Source: Ruminiclostridium josui JCM 17888
GTDB lineage: Bacteria; Bacillota; Clostridia; Acetivibrionales; DSM-1351
DNA: 64,000 bases
Assembly (NCBI RefSeq): GCF_000526495.1
Contig: NZ_JAGE01000001.1
Span: 62,001-126,000, forward strand
Direction of reading: 5' to 3'
Shown: positions 24,939 through 33,249 of the stretch, one piece after another
Numbering within the stretch: the stretch's first letter is position 1
Layout of the letters: each line of letters opens with the position of its first letter
Notes under the pieces: generated by a model
Told to the model about the DNA's origin: nothing
The model's input: the letters and a program-made list of their open reading frames with translations, nothing else
Database searches by the model: none
Translations under genes and position numbers: made by a program

Positions 24939-27311
24939 TTATGGCATCATTAAGCTAATGTTAAACCCGTTCCCATAGCTAGTTGCGATAACTGCTCCGT
25001 TTTCGTCTGTCCTAAAAAGTTTTGCTCCATTTTTTTCAAGTATATCAATAACAAATTGGCTTGGATGTCCAAAATTATTTCTTCCTACTGAAACAACTCC
25101 ATATTTTGGTTTGACCGCCATTATGTAATCATTACTAGAAGAACCTGGAGAACCATGATGTCCTACTTTTATTATGTCCGCTTTTAAATCCAGACCTTGT
25201 TTTAACATTCTTTCCTCTGAAGGAATTCCACTGTCACCTGTAAGCAAAACTTTTACATTCTTATAAACTAATTTTAGCACTAATGAGCTTTCATTCAAAT
25301 CCTCTTGGGCAAGAGTGTCTAATTTATAAGGCAGCGGGTTTAATACTTCAAATACCGTTTCCTTATCAAGATTAATTATATCTCCTTGCTTACACTTAAG
25401 TACTGGAATATTTTTTTCTTTACATATTTTTTTTATCTTCTCAAATCCCCGTCCATCAGTTTCAGGTACTATAACTGTCCCCACAGACAGCTCCCTAAGC
25501 ACTGCCTCAAGCCCCTCGGTATGGTCAGAGTGTCCGTGGGAAGCAATGACAATATCAACCCTTTTCGTCCCTCTGTCAAGAATATATGGTACCATAACTG
25601 ACTCACCTATATCAAACTTAGATTTCGAGTTTGCTTCACGCCCTCCTCCATCAATTAATATTTTTTTACCATGAGCTGTTCTTATATATGTGCTGTCACC
25701 TTGACCAACATCTAAAAATGTTATTTCAAGGGGTTTAGGTAATAATGCTCTACCTCCGAATAAAATAATTATCAGCATAATTATTGCTATTTTAAGGTGT
25801 TTTGTGTATTTTTTGGCTTTAAAATAATTCCTGGCTTTAAATATGTAAATTATAAGCAAATAGTAAAATAGAACCATTCCCAGTGATGGTGTAGGCAATT
25901 TTAACAACGCAAATGGTATTTTAGAAGTAACTTCAGTGACAAATAATATGAAGGATAGAAATGTGTTGTTAATATATCCGATAATAACCGCAAGATATAT
26001 ATTAAGTAAACCTGCGAAAACCATAATAAAGCCTATTATTGTTACAAATTCAACCAAGGGCACAACTAGAATGTTAGAAATAATAGAAAATGTTGAAAAG
26101 TTGTTAAAATAATATAATGTAATTGGTATAACTCCTAACTGGGCTGCAATTGTTGCTGCAAGAGTATCTGAAATTATATTTGGAATGTATTTACACTCTG
26201 TAAAGGATTTAATCTGGGGATAGAACATAACAAGTGATAGTGTTGCACCAAATGAAAGCTGAAATCCTATATCAAATAGTGTATATGGATTAATTATCAG
26301 TAAAATAAGTGCCGAGGCTGAAATACTTGTATATATTTCCGGTTCCCGCATTATAATTCTGCCTGCCAATATAATTATTCCCATAATAACCGCCCTGACT
26401 ACCGAAGCTGAAAAACCCGTCACAAATACAAATAATACAAGTACAAAAATAGTAATTATGTTTGCTTTAAAACTGCTTAATCTCAGCTTTTTAAAAATAA
26501 AAGTAAATGGAAGAATTATAAATGCTACATTCATTCCTGACGCTACCATGATGTGAGTAAGTCCGGCTTTACTGAATGCTGTAAAGGCATTTTCATCCAA
26601 GCCGTCCTTATACCCGATGAGCATACCCTCCAACAGTCCTGCTTGGTTTTTATCCAGAGAATAACTGATTATGTCTAGAACTTTATTTTTTATTGCATAT
26701 CCTATTCTATGTAAGTAGCCTCCGCCCTTTTGACCAGTAACCTGAATATCTGATGTACCCTGTAAATATATTCGTCCTGAAATTCCTATAGATGCCAGAT
26801 ACCTTCTATAGTCAAAACCTCCAGGATTGGTTGCAGGCTTTGGTTTTTCAACAACTCCCGTAAAGCCAATTTTCGTTCTGTATCCAATTTTTATATTAAA
26901 ATTGTTTACATAAACCATTATCTTATTTTTTACCTTGAATGTCTTATTTTTATAAATTACGGATTCCGTTTGCAAAATAAAATTTGACTTTCCATCTTCC
27001 GAATTCTGTACTTCGCTATCAATAAAACCTCTTACTTCTATGGGATTATCATAATATGAATTAAAGCTTCCGGTATATCGATATTCTGCATTATAGAAAA
27101 GCATTCCACCCATAATAAAAAAAGAAAGGGAGATAAAAATTACGTTTTTTAAATTGCCAAGTTTTTTAAAAAAACAGATTATAGATAACAGCATGATTGA
27201 AGAAATTAAAAGAAATGGGTTCAATCCGATACTGCTAACGAGAAGTATCCCCAAAGTAAAGGACACAGTAAATAGACAGAGCGGTCTTTTGATATTCAAT
27301 ACAACCTCCAT
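24939..27311 (-). CDS. comEC: DNA internalization competence protein ComEC/Rec2
   Basis: A protein of up to 790 residues with N-terminal membrane helices, a DUF4131-like outer domain, a central multi-helix competence channel (about 220-500), and a C-terminal metallo-beta-lactamase domain with SHGHSDHTEG near residue 585. It is the membrane channel for DNA uptake. The listed ATG lies inside a GGAGG sequence, so the TTG four codons later (27299), five bases from that GGAGG, may be the real start. No other competence genes are in the window. Confidence 0.93.
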   Translation of the reverse strand: MEVVLNIKRPLCLFTVSFTLGILLVSSIGLNPFLLISSIMLLSIICFFKKLGNLKNVIFISLSFFIMGGMLFYNAEYRYTGSFNSYYDNPIEVRGFIDSEVQNSEDGKSNFILQTESVIYKNKTFKVKNKIMVYVNNFNIKIGYRTKIGFTGVVEKPKPATNPGGFDYRRYLASIGISGRIYLQGTSDIQVTGQKGGGYLHRIGYAIKNKVLDIISYSLDKNQAGLLEGMLIGYKDGLDENAFTAFSKAGLTHIMVASGMNVAFIILPFTFIFKKLRLSSFKANIITIFVLVLFVFVTGFSASVVRAVIMGIIILAGRIIMREPEIYTSISASALILLIINPYTLFDIGFQLSFGATLSLVMFYPQIKSFTECKYIPNIISDTLAATIAAQLGVIPITLYYFNNFSTFSIISNILVVPLVEFVTIIGFIMVFAGLLNIYLAVIIGYINNTFLSFILFVTEVTSKIPFALLKLPTPSLGMVLFYYLLIIYIFKARNYFKAKKYTKHLKIAIIMLIIILFGGRALLPKPLEITFLDVGQGDSTYIRTAHGKKILIDGGGREANSKSKFDIGESVMVPYILDRGTKRVDIVIASHGHSDHTEGLEAVLRELSVGTVIVPETDGRGFEKIKKICKEKNIPVLKCKQGDIINLDKETVFEVLNPLPYKLDTLAQEDLNESSLVLKLVYKNVKVLLTGDSGIPSEERMLKQGLDLKADIIKVGHHGSPGSSSNDYIMAVKPKYGVVSVGRNNFGHPSQFVIDILEKNGAKLFRTDENGAVIATSYGNGFNISLMMP

Positions 27312-27382
27312 ATTAAATTATATAGAATTAGTAATTAGAAATTTTTAAAAATAAAAAGAAACGTTAAGAATTAAAAGTTGAT

Positions 27383-27426
27383 ATAGACCACAAAAACGTC
27401 TTATAAAAGACGTTTTTGTGGTCTAT
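27383..27426 (-). terminator. terminator of the NlpC/P60 gene
   Basis: A 20-bp perfect stem (ATAGACCACAAAAACGTCTT at 27383-27402 with 27407-27426) around a four-base loop, starting nine bases past the NlpC/P60 stop. A T-rich stretch follows. Confidence 0.85.
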
Positions 27427-27434
27427 GATAAGAT

Positions 27435-28325
27435 TTAAATCACTCTTTTTGCACCAATAAAAGTTCCCCGATATTCAGATAAACTCTGAATAAGCACTTT
27501 TCCATTGGAAGTTGATGCATGAATAAATTGGTTATTACCTAAGTAAATACCTACATGGTCTATATCGCCAGTCGATTTTCTGGAAGAAGCATCAAAGAAC
27601 AATAAATCACCAGCTCTTAAAGCTGTCTTAGAAACTTTTGTACCATTTGAGTACATACTTGATGCTGAACTGTTAAGGCTAATACCAAAATTCTTGTATA
27701 CGTAGCCAACATAGCCAGAGCAATCAAAGCCGCTTGGGCTCTTCCCACCATAAACATACTTTACACCAATAAACTTTTTTGCATATGCAATTATCCTGCC
27801 AACTAGAGAATCATCCTCATCGCTGACAATAGTTGCAGCTTCCGTAGAACGGGAAGTTTTTGTTGAATTCGCTGCTGAAGAAACAAATTCTTTTGAAACG
27901 TATCCAACCTTTGAACCTACTTTAACCTTGTGCCATCCAGTAAGTGTATCCAGTATTTGTACTTCTGTTCCTTTTTTTAGAGAACTAATTACTTTACTAC
28001 TTGTACTGGCACTTTCTCTGAAATTGACACCATTAGCATTAATACTTCCTTTTGTGGTTACAACTTTTATGTAGTCATCAATTACCCAACCAGTCTTTCC
28101 ATCAAAAGAAATCTTGTACCAACCGCTAGACTTATCAAGCACTGAAACTCTCTTATTAGAAAGTTTAGTGATGATACTTGCAGAAGTATTGGGCTCTTTT
28201 CTTACATTGACGTTAGTACCGCTAATCTGGGCTGACTGCGAAGCAGCCATAGCAGCAGAACATACCAACACAAGCGAAAAGGCAAAAATACAACCGACAA
28301 GTACCTTGGTAATCTTACCTGTCAT
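27435..28325 (-). CDS. secreted SH3b-SH3b-NlpC/P60 peptidoglycan endopeptidase
   Basis: A 296-residue exported protein. Signal peptide about 1-27 ending in AMA. Two bacterial SH3 domains (about 33-90 and 95-150) each have an NVR/NFR strand and end in GWV/GYV. After a serine-rich linker comes an NlpC/P60 domain (about 178-296) with the catalytic Cys in GFDCSGYV and His in DIDHVGIYLG. It would cut the stem peptide of peptidoglycan. It is controlled by a c-di-AMP riboswitch, the classic target of the ydaO class, which ties wall cleavage to c-di-AMP and osmotic state. Confidence 0.94.
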   Translation of the reverse strand: MTGKITKVLVGCIFAFSLVLVCSAAMAASQSAQISGTNVNVRKEPNTSASIITKLSNKRVSVLDKSSGWYKISFDGKTGWVIDDYIKVVTTKGSINANGVNFRESASTSSKVISSLKKGTEVQILDTLTGWHKVKVGSKVGYVSKEFVSSAANSTKTSRSTEAATIVSDEDDSLVGRIIAYAKKFIGVKYVYGGKSPSGFDCSGYVGYVYKNFGISLNSSASSMYSNGTKVSKTALRAGDLLFFDASSRKSTGDIDHVGIYLGNNQFIHASTSNGKVLIQSLSEYRGTFIGAKRVI

Positions 28326-28342
28326 TGGCCCCTCCTATAGTA

Positions 28343-28460
28343 GCGCTTCCGAAGTTAGCTGACGGGCTCGGGCAATAGGACCTCCCTACCATTCAATAAA
28401 ATAAAGAATGGATTAACCCCAAATCTTGGTTCCTCCGTACCTCTTTCGAGGATTCAGCTT
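28343..28460 (-). promoter_or_regulatory. c-di-AMP riboswitch (ydaO/yuaA class)
   Basis: The minus strand carries the class signature: ACGGAGGAACCAAGATTTGG, then GGTTAATCC, GGTAGGGAGGTCC, and AGCCCGTCAGCTAACTTCGG followed by AAGCG. The class turns expression off when c-di-AMP is bound. The AGGAGGGG ribosome site (28329-28336) begins only about six bases past the aptamer's 3' edge, and no terminator fits between. Control is therefore probably at translation initiation. Confidence 0.92.
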
Positions 28461-28475
28461 GTTAATTTCGTTATT

Positions 28476-28504
28476 ATTATATTTAATTTATTACAGTTTG
28501 TCAA
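28476..28504 (-). promoter_or_regulatory. consensus sigma-A promoter of the riboswitch-NlpC/P60 unit
   Basis: The minus strand has perfect TTGACA (28499-28504) and TATAAT (28476-28481) with a 17-base spacer. The start site near 28469 lies just upstream of the aptamer. Confidence 0.88.
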
Positions 28505-28561
28505 ACTTTCAGTAATATTACAGCAATTTTTTGGTAATATTTTTGTAATATTAATGATTTT

Positions 28562-29095
28562 TTACACTTTCTTCCACATGATCAGGGCATGATCAGTTAT
28601 TTTGTGTAAATCATAAGTTGAGTCAAATTCATATTCGGAATAACCACATTTCTCCCAAAATTTTACACCAGACATATTATTTTTGCTTACCGAAAGGCAA
28701 ATAGTATTTACATTGTATGAATTCTTAAAATAATTCTCCAGAGTACTAACAACTTTTTTACCATAACCTTTAGATTGGTAGGGCAAATCAATAGCTATTG
28801 AATTTATCCAAAGTATATTTTCCTCTACATTTAAAGCACCTTTAACCAGACCTATAGATTTGCTGCTACATAAAGAATCCTTCTTTTCAAGGAAAATATC
28901 TAAAAAGAACACATTATTTTGAGATATAAACTTAAAAAGCTGACTGGAAAATACATCAAAGCTTATAAAATTATTAACTCCCGTTGCATATTTGAAACTA
29001 TCTGTATTTTTGTATATTGAATATATATTTTCAATACTTTCATATTTAATATTTTTTATACGCAAATCATCACACAATATATCTATCTTTAGCAT
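28562..29095 (-). CDS. GNAT-family N-acetyltransferase
   Basis: A 177-residue protein with the acetyl-CoA loop QSKGYGKK near residues 107-114 in LPYQSKGYGKKVV. It also has a late NNMSGVKFWEKCGY segment, typical of GNAT motif B. It would acetylate a small molecule or protein amine. It is a single gene between divergent units, with a weak ribosome site. The substrate is unknown. Confidence 0.85.
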   Translation of the reverse strand: MLKIDILCDDLRIKNIKYESIENIYSIYKNTDSFKYATGVNNFISFDVFSSQLFKFISQNNVFFLDIFLEKKDSLCSSKSIGLVKGALNVEENILWINSIAIDLPYQSKGYGKKVVSTLENYFKNSYNVNTICLSVSKNNMSGVKFWEKCGYSEYEFDSTYDLHKITDHALIMWKKV

Positions 29096-29183
29096 ATTAC
29101 CATATCCTTACTAAGCAAAAGGTACTGTATATTGAATTATACCAAACAATTCAGCATAAAGACCAATTTAAAATAGGAAATAT

Positions 29184-29212
29184 TTGACATCTGTTACAAA
29201 TAACTATATTTT
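29184..29212 (+). promoter_or_regulatory. sigma-A promoter for the 74-residue gene
   Basis: TTGACA (29184-29189), a 17-base spacer and TATTTT (29207-29212), about 50 bases before the start at 29262. Confidence 0.65.
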
Positions 29213-29261
29213 AATTATATAAGCACATAAACATTTTACAAAAGACAGAGAGGATTAAAAA

Positions 29262-29486
29262 ATGAGTAAGACATTTAACCCGCAACTATTTGAATGTTCA
29301 TTCATAACTCTTAAATTGTTATTGGAAGTGTTTAAAAAAAATTTGATAGATATAACTGATTTCAAGAGCAATTCTGAGCTTAAAATCAGTTATATCCAAA
29401 GTAACCTTAAGCATATACAATCTGAAAGAAGATCATCAATTGAGTGTGTAATTCATGAATGTATGGAAATTAATCGTAGTTACTAA
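29262..29486 (+). CDS. small protein of unknown function
   Basis: A 74-residue protein I do not recognise. It is supported by a consensus promoter and a GAGAGGA ribosome site, and it is mostly helical with a hydrophobic N-terminal half and a charged middle. No membrane helix or motif is evident. Its stop overlaps the stop of the convergent Spo0E-like gene by four bases. Confidence 0.6.
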   Translation: MSKTFNPQLFECSFITLKLLLEVFKKNLIDITDFKSNSELKISYIQSNLKHIQSERRSSIECVIHECMEINRSY

Positions 29487-29638
29487 TTTAAACTGTAAAA
29501 TTGCAAAATTAAGTCATCTAATCTTTCACTAATCCTAAGAATGTCGTGTTCTGCCCATGGTTCGTTGTCCAACAAATCATAGAGCTGCTGCTTAAGACAC
29601 TCGACTTCTTTGTTAAGTGTATAAATGTTTGTTTGCAT
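29483..29638 (-). CDS. Spo0E-like sporulation regulatory phosphatase
   Basis: The start is taken at the inner ATG (29638) after GTGGGG, giving 51 residues, the normal Spo0E-family size. The protein is two helices with the family signature SERLDDLI (SxxLD). Spo0E-type proteins remove phosphate from Spo0A~P and so delay sporulation. It has its own promoter at 29679-29707. Confidence 0.82.
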   Translation of the reverse strand: MQTNIYTLNKEVECLKQQLYDLLDNEPWAEHDILRISERLDDLILQFYSLN

Positions 29639-29678
29639 TATGTAACCCCACTTCTTTTCTTTGGTAAAATACATAATT

Positions 29679-29707
29679 ATTTTACCATTATTTTGTATTC
29701 TAGTAAA
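29679..29707 (-). promoter_or_regulatory. promoter of the Spo0E-like gene
   Basis: Minus strand: TTTACT (29702-29707), 17-base spacer, TAAAAT (29679-29684). Confidence 0.55.
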
Positions 29708-29761
29708 TACATATCCTAAAATTTGTAAGTTCACATTCGTTGATTTTTTTGCAAAAAACAG

Positions 29762-29815
29762 TTTACTTTTTAAACTTTCAGTAGTATATTAAAATAAAAT
29801 AGTTTGAAATTCAAA
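29762..29815 (+). promoter_or_regulatory. marR promoter with palindromic operator
   Basis: TTTACT (29762-29767), a 17-base spacer and TATATT (29785-29790). The expected start site is immediately followed by the palindrome TTTGAAATTCAAA (29803-29815). The same palindrome recurs before yhgE (30324-30336), which suggests that the MarR protein represses both genes. Confidence 0.65.
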
Positions 29816-29835
29816 TTAAGTGAGGAATGTGAATC

Positions 29836-30306
29836 ATGAACCCAGAAACAGAAAATAGTTTACTTATTGTGGATGAACTATTTAGGAAACTTTTTGATAA
29901 GTACAATAAACTTGAAAGTAAGAAATTTTTTAGCAAAACACTTGATGATCTTACTGTTATTGAAATCAATACAATAGTTGTTATAGGCCACGGTGAAGAA
30001 GATAAGAAAATGTCCGAGATTGCCAATACTCTAGGGGTAACCTTTGGAACTCCAACTGTAACTGTTGACAGACTTATAAAAAAAGGTTATGTCATAAGAA
30101 GGCGTGATAATGAAGACAGAAGACGAGTTTTTATTTCTCTTTCTGAAACCGGGAAGGATGTTTTTAAATCAATCACTACAATTAGGAATATACTTGCTGA
30201 AAAAATATACGGTATCCTTAGTGAAGACGACAGAAAAGCACTGATTAATATACTTTCATCACTTAATTCACACTTTGATGATATTTTTTCTTTTAAAAGT
30301 AAGTAG
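29836..30306 (+). CDS. MarR-family transcriptional regulator
   Basis: A 156-residue winged-helix protein. It has dimerisation helices at both ends, the helix-turn-helix in MSEIANTLGVTFGTPTVTVD, and the wing RRRDNEDRRRVFISLSETG. MarR proteins usually repress their own gene and a neighbouring transporter until a ligand binds. It is followed by a YhgE/Pip membrane protein, and identical palindromes precede both genes. Confidence 0.92.
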   Translation: MNPETENSLLIVDELFRKLFDKYNKLESKKFFSKTLDDLTVIEINTIVVIGHGEEDKKMSEIANTLGVTFGTPTVTVDRLIKKGYVIRRRDNEDRRRVFISLSETGKDVFKSITTIRNILAEKIYGILSEDDRKALINILSSLNSHFDDIFSFKSK

Positions 30307-30310
30307 TTTT

Positions 30311-30336
30311 TTTGTCGAAATGCTTTGAATTTCAAA
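30311..30336 (+). promoter_or_regulatory. second MarR palindrome, with an adjacent Spo0A-box match
   Basis: TTTGAATTTCAAA (30324-30336) is the reverse complement of the marR operator, and so the same palindrome. TTTGTCGAA at 30311-30319 matches the Spo0A box consensus (TTTGTCRAA). The pair lies 78 bases before yhgE. Confidence 0.55.
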
Positions 30337-30413
30337 TTATTTAAAATTACAACATTCGAGGTGGTGAAGTAAAAATAAAACAAACATCTATCCAGAGAAA
30401 CAAGGAGGTAAAA

Positions 30414-32630
30414 ATGATGCAAACATTAAAAAAGTACAAGAAATTTGCCGTGATCATCGCAGTTATACTAATTCCATTGGTCTACAGTTTCTTCTATCTT
30501 GATGCTTTTTGGGATCCATACAGCAAACTTGACAAACTTCCTGTAGCCGTGGTAAATCAGGATAACGGAGCAACTATCGGCGGTGAAAACAGAAATCTGG
30601 GAAAAGAAATTACTGACAAACTAAAAACCGATAAAAATCTTAATTGGGTTATAACGTCGGAATCCGATGCAAAAGACGGTATAGAGAGCAAAAAGTATTA
30701 CGCAATGATTACTATACCTGGTGATTTCTCCAATAATATTTCTTCAGTAGCAGACAGTGAGAAGACTCAAGGTAATCTGATATATACTGTGAATGAAAAG
30801 GGAAATTATTTGGCAAGTCAGGTACTGAGTAGGGTCACATTAGAATTTAAGGACAGCATCTCCAAATCTGTTTCAGAAGAAATTGTAGGAACCCTTTTAG
30901 ATCAAATAAAGGACCTTCCTAATAGCCTTAAAGAACTTGATGATGGCTTAAAGGAAATAAAAAGCGGTGCTGAATTACTCTATGACAGCAATGGTAAAAT
31001 TGCAGACGGTCAAAAGAAATTTAACGATGGTGTCAATAAGCTGAACAACGGACTTGCAGATGCCAATACCGGTTCAAATACTCTGGCACAAGGTTCAAAA
31101 CAGCTTAGCGACGGTGCTGAACTGTTCTACAAGAGTTTATCCGGCGGTTCCGATAAAATAACTAGTTTGGTTAACGGTTCAAATACTTTTATGTCAGGCC
31201 TGTCAAATCTGAACTCAGGTTTAAATCAGTTGAATTCAGGCATTACTAGTGCTGCTCCAGAGATACTTCAACTGACTAAAGGAAGCTCTGATTTGAACAC
31301 CGGAGTACAGTCCTATACATCAGGTGTTGATAAGTATATTGAATCAGTAAATAAGGTTTCTCAGGCTCAATCTTCTTTGGCAGACTCTATACAAAAGTAT
31401 GTAGCGAGTCATCCTGAAGCTATGACAGACCCAAATTTCAAAGCTGTAATCGCTACTCTGGAAGCCTCAAAGTCTGTTCCCGAACAATTAAAAGCTGCCG
31501 GAGAACAATTATCTTCTTCCGGGAAACAGCTTGCTGAAGGTTCTGGAAAAGTTGCAGGTGGAGTTTCCCAATTAGCTGCACAATTAGGCTCTGTAACAGA
31601 AGGTATTAATAAACTTGCTGCAGGATCAAATGAATTAAATAAATCATATCCTATGATTAACAAAGGTATCATTGATACTGCTTCCAGCATTAAAACTGCC
31701 TCCGATAAATCCAAAGAACTTGCTTTAGGTGCTTCATCGGTTAATGATGGAGTTGCAAAACTTTCAAATGGTATTTCAACCCTGGCAGCCGGCAGCAAAG
31801 AATTATCTAAGAATTCTGGGGCGTTACTTGACGGTGAAACAAAGATTCAGGACGGTTTAGGCAAACTTAAGGATGGAATAACTGAAGCTAGTACTGGTGT
31901 GTCCTCTTCCCTTCTAAAAGCTGACGATAAATTAAACGGTACAGAAGGGCTGAAGGAATATGCGGCAGAACCTGTTAAAATAACAGAAAAGAAGGTTTAC
32001 AGTGTTCCTGATTATGGTACTGCCTTTACACCTTATTTTGTATCACTTTCTCTTTGGGTTGGTGCATTGCTGATGTTCTTTGGAATTTATCTGGATGAGG
32101 AAGTAAGATTCCGCAAGTCCTGTTCCGAGTCTAAAGGCATCATGAGATTTTTGGCATATACTTTCATAGGCATTGCTCAAGCACTTGTATTAGACTTTGT
32201 AATAGTAAAAGGTTTACACTTGGAAGTTGCCAATATGGGGCTTTTTGTACTGACTAGTGTAATAATATCATTGTCATTTACGTCGATTATGAGATTTTTA
32301 CTGGTACAGTTAAGAGATGTAGGCAAGTTCCTTGCAATTCTTCTTTTAATATTACAGCTTACTTCCTGCGGAGGAACCTTCCCTATGGAACTTGTTCCAA
32401 AATTCTTCAATGTGCTTAATCCGTTTATGCCAATGACATATTCAGTTGATGCATTAAGAGAAGTAATTTCAGGTATCAATAATGGATTCCTGGCACAAAA
32501 CCTAATTGTTTTAGTTGCCATAATGACAGGTTTCCTTATATTGAACCTTGTAGTATCTAAGCTAAGATTTGGAAGCATTTCTTCCGATTCTGACGATTTC
32601 GTTAAAATATCAGAAGGAGCTTCTGCATAA
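30414..32630 (+). CDS. YhgE/Pip-family membrane protein (ABC-2-like)
   Basis: A 738-residue protein with one N-terminal membrane helix (about 10-30), a long extracellular region and about five C-terminal helices (about 545-720). The extracellular part is rich in repeated L-x-x-G-[SA] units (for example KLNNGLADANTGSNTLAQG), typical of the YhgE/Pip and phage-receptor-like family. Such proteins are known as phage infection or efflux-related proteins; the C-terminal part resembles ABC-2 permeases. It has a strong AAGGAGGT site and its own terminator. Control by the upstream MarR protein is likely. The substrate is unknown. Confidence 0.88.
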   Translation: MMQTLKKYKKFAVIIAVILIPLVYSFFYLDAFWDPYSKLDKLPVAVVNQDNGATIGGENRNLGKEITDKLKTDKNLNWVITSESDAKDGIESKKYYAMITIPGDFSNNISSVADSEKTQGNLIYTVNEKGNYLASQVLSRVTLEFKDSISKSVSEEIVGTLLDQIKDLPNSLKELDDGLKEIKSGAELLYDSNGKIADGQKKFNDGVNKLNNGLADANTGSNTLAQGSKQLSDGAELFYKSLSGGSDKITSLVNGSNTFMSGLSNLNSGLNQLNSGITSAAPEILQLTKGSSDLNTGVQSYTSGVDKYIESVNKVSQAQSSLADSIQKYVASHPEAMTDPNFKAVIATLEASKSVPEQLKAAGEQLSSSGKQLAEGSGKVAGGVSQLAAQLGSVTEGINKLAAGSNELNKSYPMINKGIIDTASSIKTASDKSKELALGASSVNDGVAKLSNGISTLAAGSKELSKNSGALLDGETKIQDGLGKLKDGITEASTGVSSSLLKADDKLNGTEGLKEYAAEPVKITEKKVYSVPDYGTAFTPYFVSLSLWVGALLMFFGIYLDEEVRFRKSCSESKGIMRFLAYTFIGIAQALVLDFVIVKGLHLEVANMGLFVLTSVIISLSFTSIMRFLLVQLRDVGKFLAILLLILQLTSCGGTFPMELVPKFFNVLNPFMPMTYSVDALREVISGINNGFLAQNLIVLVAIMTGFLILNLVVSKLRFGSISSDSDDFVKISEGASA

Positions 32631-32656
32631 TCAAAATTAATTTCCAACATTTCGCA

Positions 32657-32690
32657 AACTGGCATAGTATTAAGCTGTGCCAGTTTTTTA
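32657..32690 (+). terminator. terminator of the marR-yhgE unit
   Basis: AACTGGCA (32657-32664) pairs with TGCCAGTT (32678-32685) and is followed by a run of T. Confidence 0.85.
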
Positions 32691-32785
32691 TTGGAAGCAT
32701 ATATTTACTGTTTTTCTAGCAAAATATCTTTAAAGGTATTTCACATTATAGCACAGTCATAATCTGGCAGACGGAGGTATAAAAA

Positions 32786-32935
32786 ATGAGAAACAGAAGA
32801 ATAGACGATGATTCTCTTTTAACCGTTTTTGAACGAATAATAAATAGTTTTCCAATAAGATTTCAAAGTAAAACAAGGGAGAATTCTTATGATGACAGTG
32901 AATTGTCTGAGGAAGATATCGAAAAATTTAGATAA
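32786..32935 (+). CDS. 49-residue charged small protein
   Basis: It starts after an ACGGAGGT ribosome site. The product begins MRNRRIDDDSLLTVFERIIN and ends SEEDIEKFR: basic at the front, acidic at the end, soluble and helical in part. I do not recognise it. The start site and the intact frame make a real gene plausible. It lies after the yhgE terminator, so it needs its own promoter, which I could not define. Confidence 0.55.
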   Translation: MRNRRIDDDSLLTVFERIINSFPIRFQSKTRENSYDDSELSEEDIEKFR

Positions 32936-33013
32936 TTTTTATCTTTACTAGCCTGTAAATGAGCATAAATTGTATCAAAGGCAGCTTGGTTGAAGCTATT
33001 TGCAGATGAACAT

Positions 33014-33099
33014 GGATATTTTACCGCCCTCCTGTACCATGTAGGGATTAGCAAAACACAGAATCATGGACGATGAATGTGAGCGACGGTAAAATATCC
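33014..33099 (+). ncRNA. candidate structured RNA element
   Basis: GGATATTTTACCG (33014-33026) and CGGTAAAATATCC (33087-33099) form a perfect 13-bp outer stem enclosing 60 bases. Inside, CCATG (33037-33041) can pair with CATGG (33065-33069), and CCCT (33027-33030) with AGGG further in. It lies upstream of the metY promoter, so it is not the metY leader. It fits no riboswitch class I know. It could be a small RNA, a leader remnant or a repeat. Confidence 0.35.
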
Positions 33100-33155
33100 T
33101 ACTATTTTTAAACAGCCCCTTTCCCTCATTTAATTAAATTATATTCTCACCTGAC

Positions 33156-33183
33156 TTGACAAATATGTATTCTATTTTATATT
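33156..33183 (+). promoter_or_regulatory. metY promoter
   Basis: Perfect TTGACA (33156-33161), a 16-base spacer and TATATT (33178-33183), about 60 bases before metY. No S-box or T-box leader is visible between the promoter and the gene. Confidence 0.7.
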
Positions 33184-33249
33184 CTTTTCTTATGTGAAAA
33201 TAATATTCGTTTTAGTGATAAATCGTTTAATTTTATTTGAGGTGATTAT

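Noticed and set aside
31409-31798. Long minus-strand frame inside yhgE
   Set aside because: It is produced by the repeated codons of the YhgE coiled region; there is no start signal and the yhgE frame is certain.
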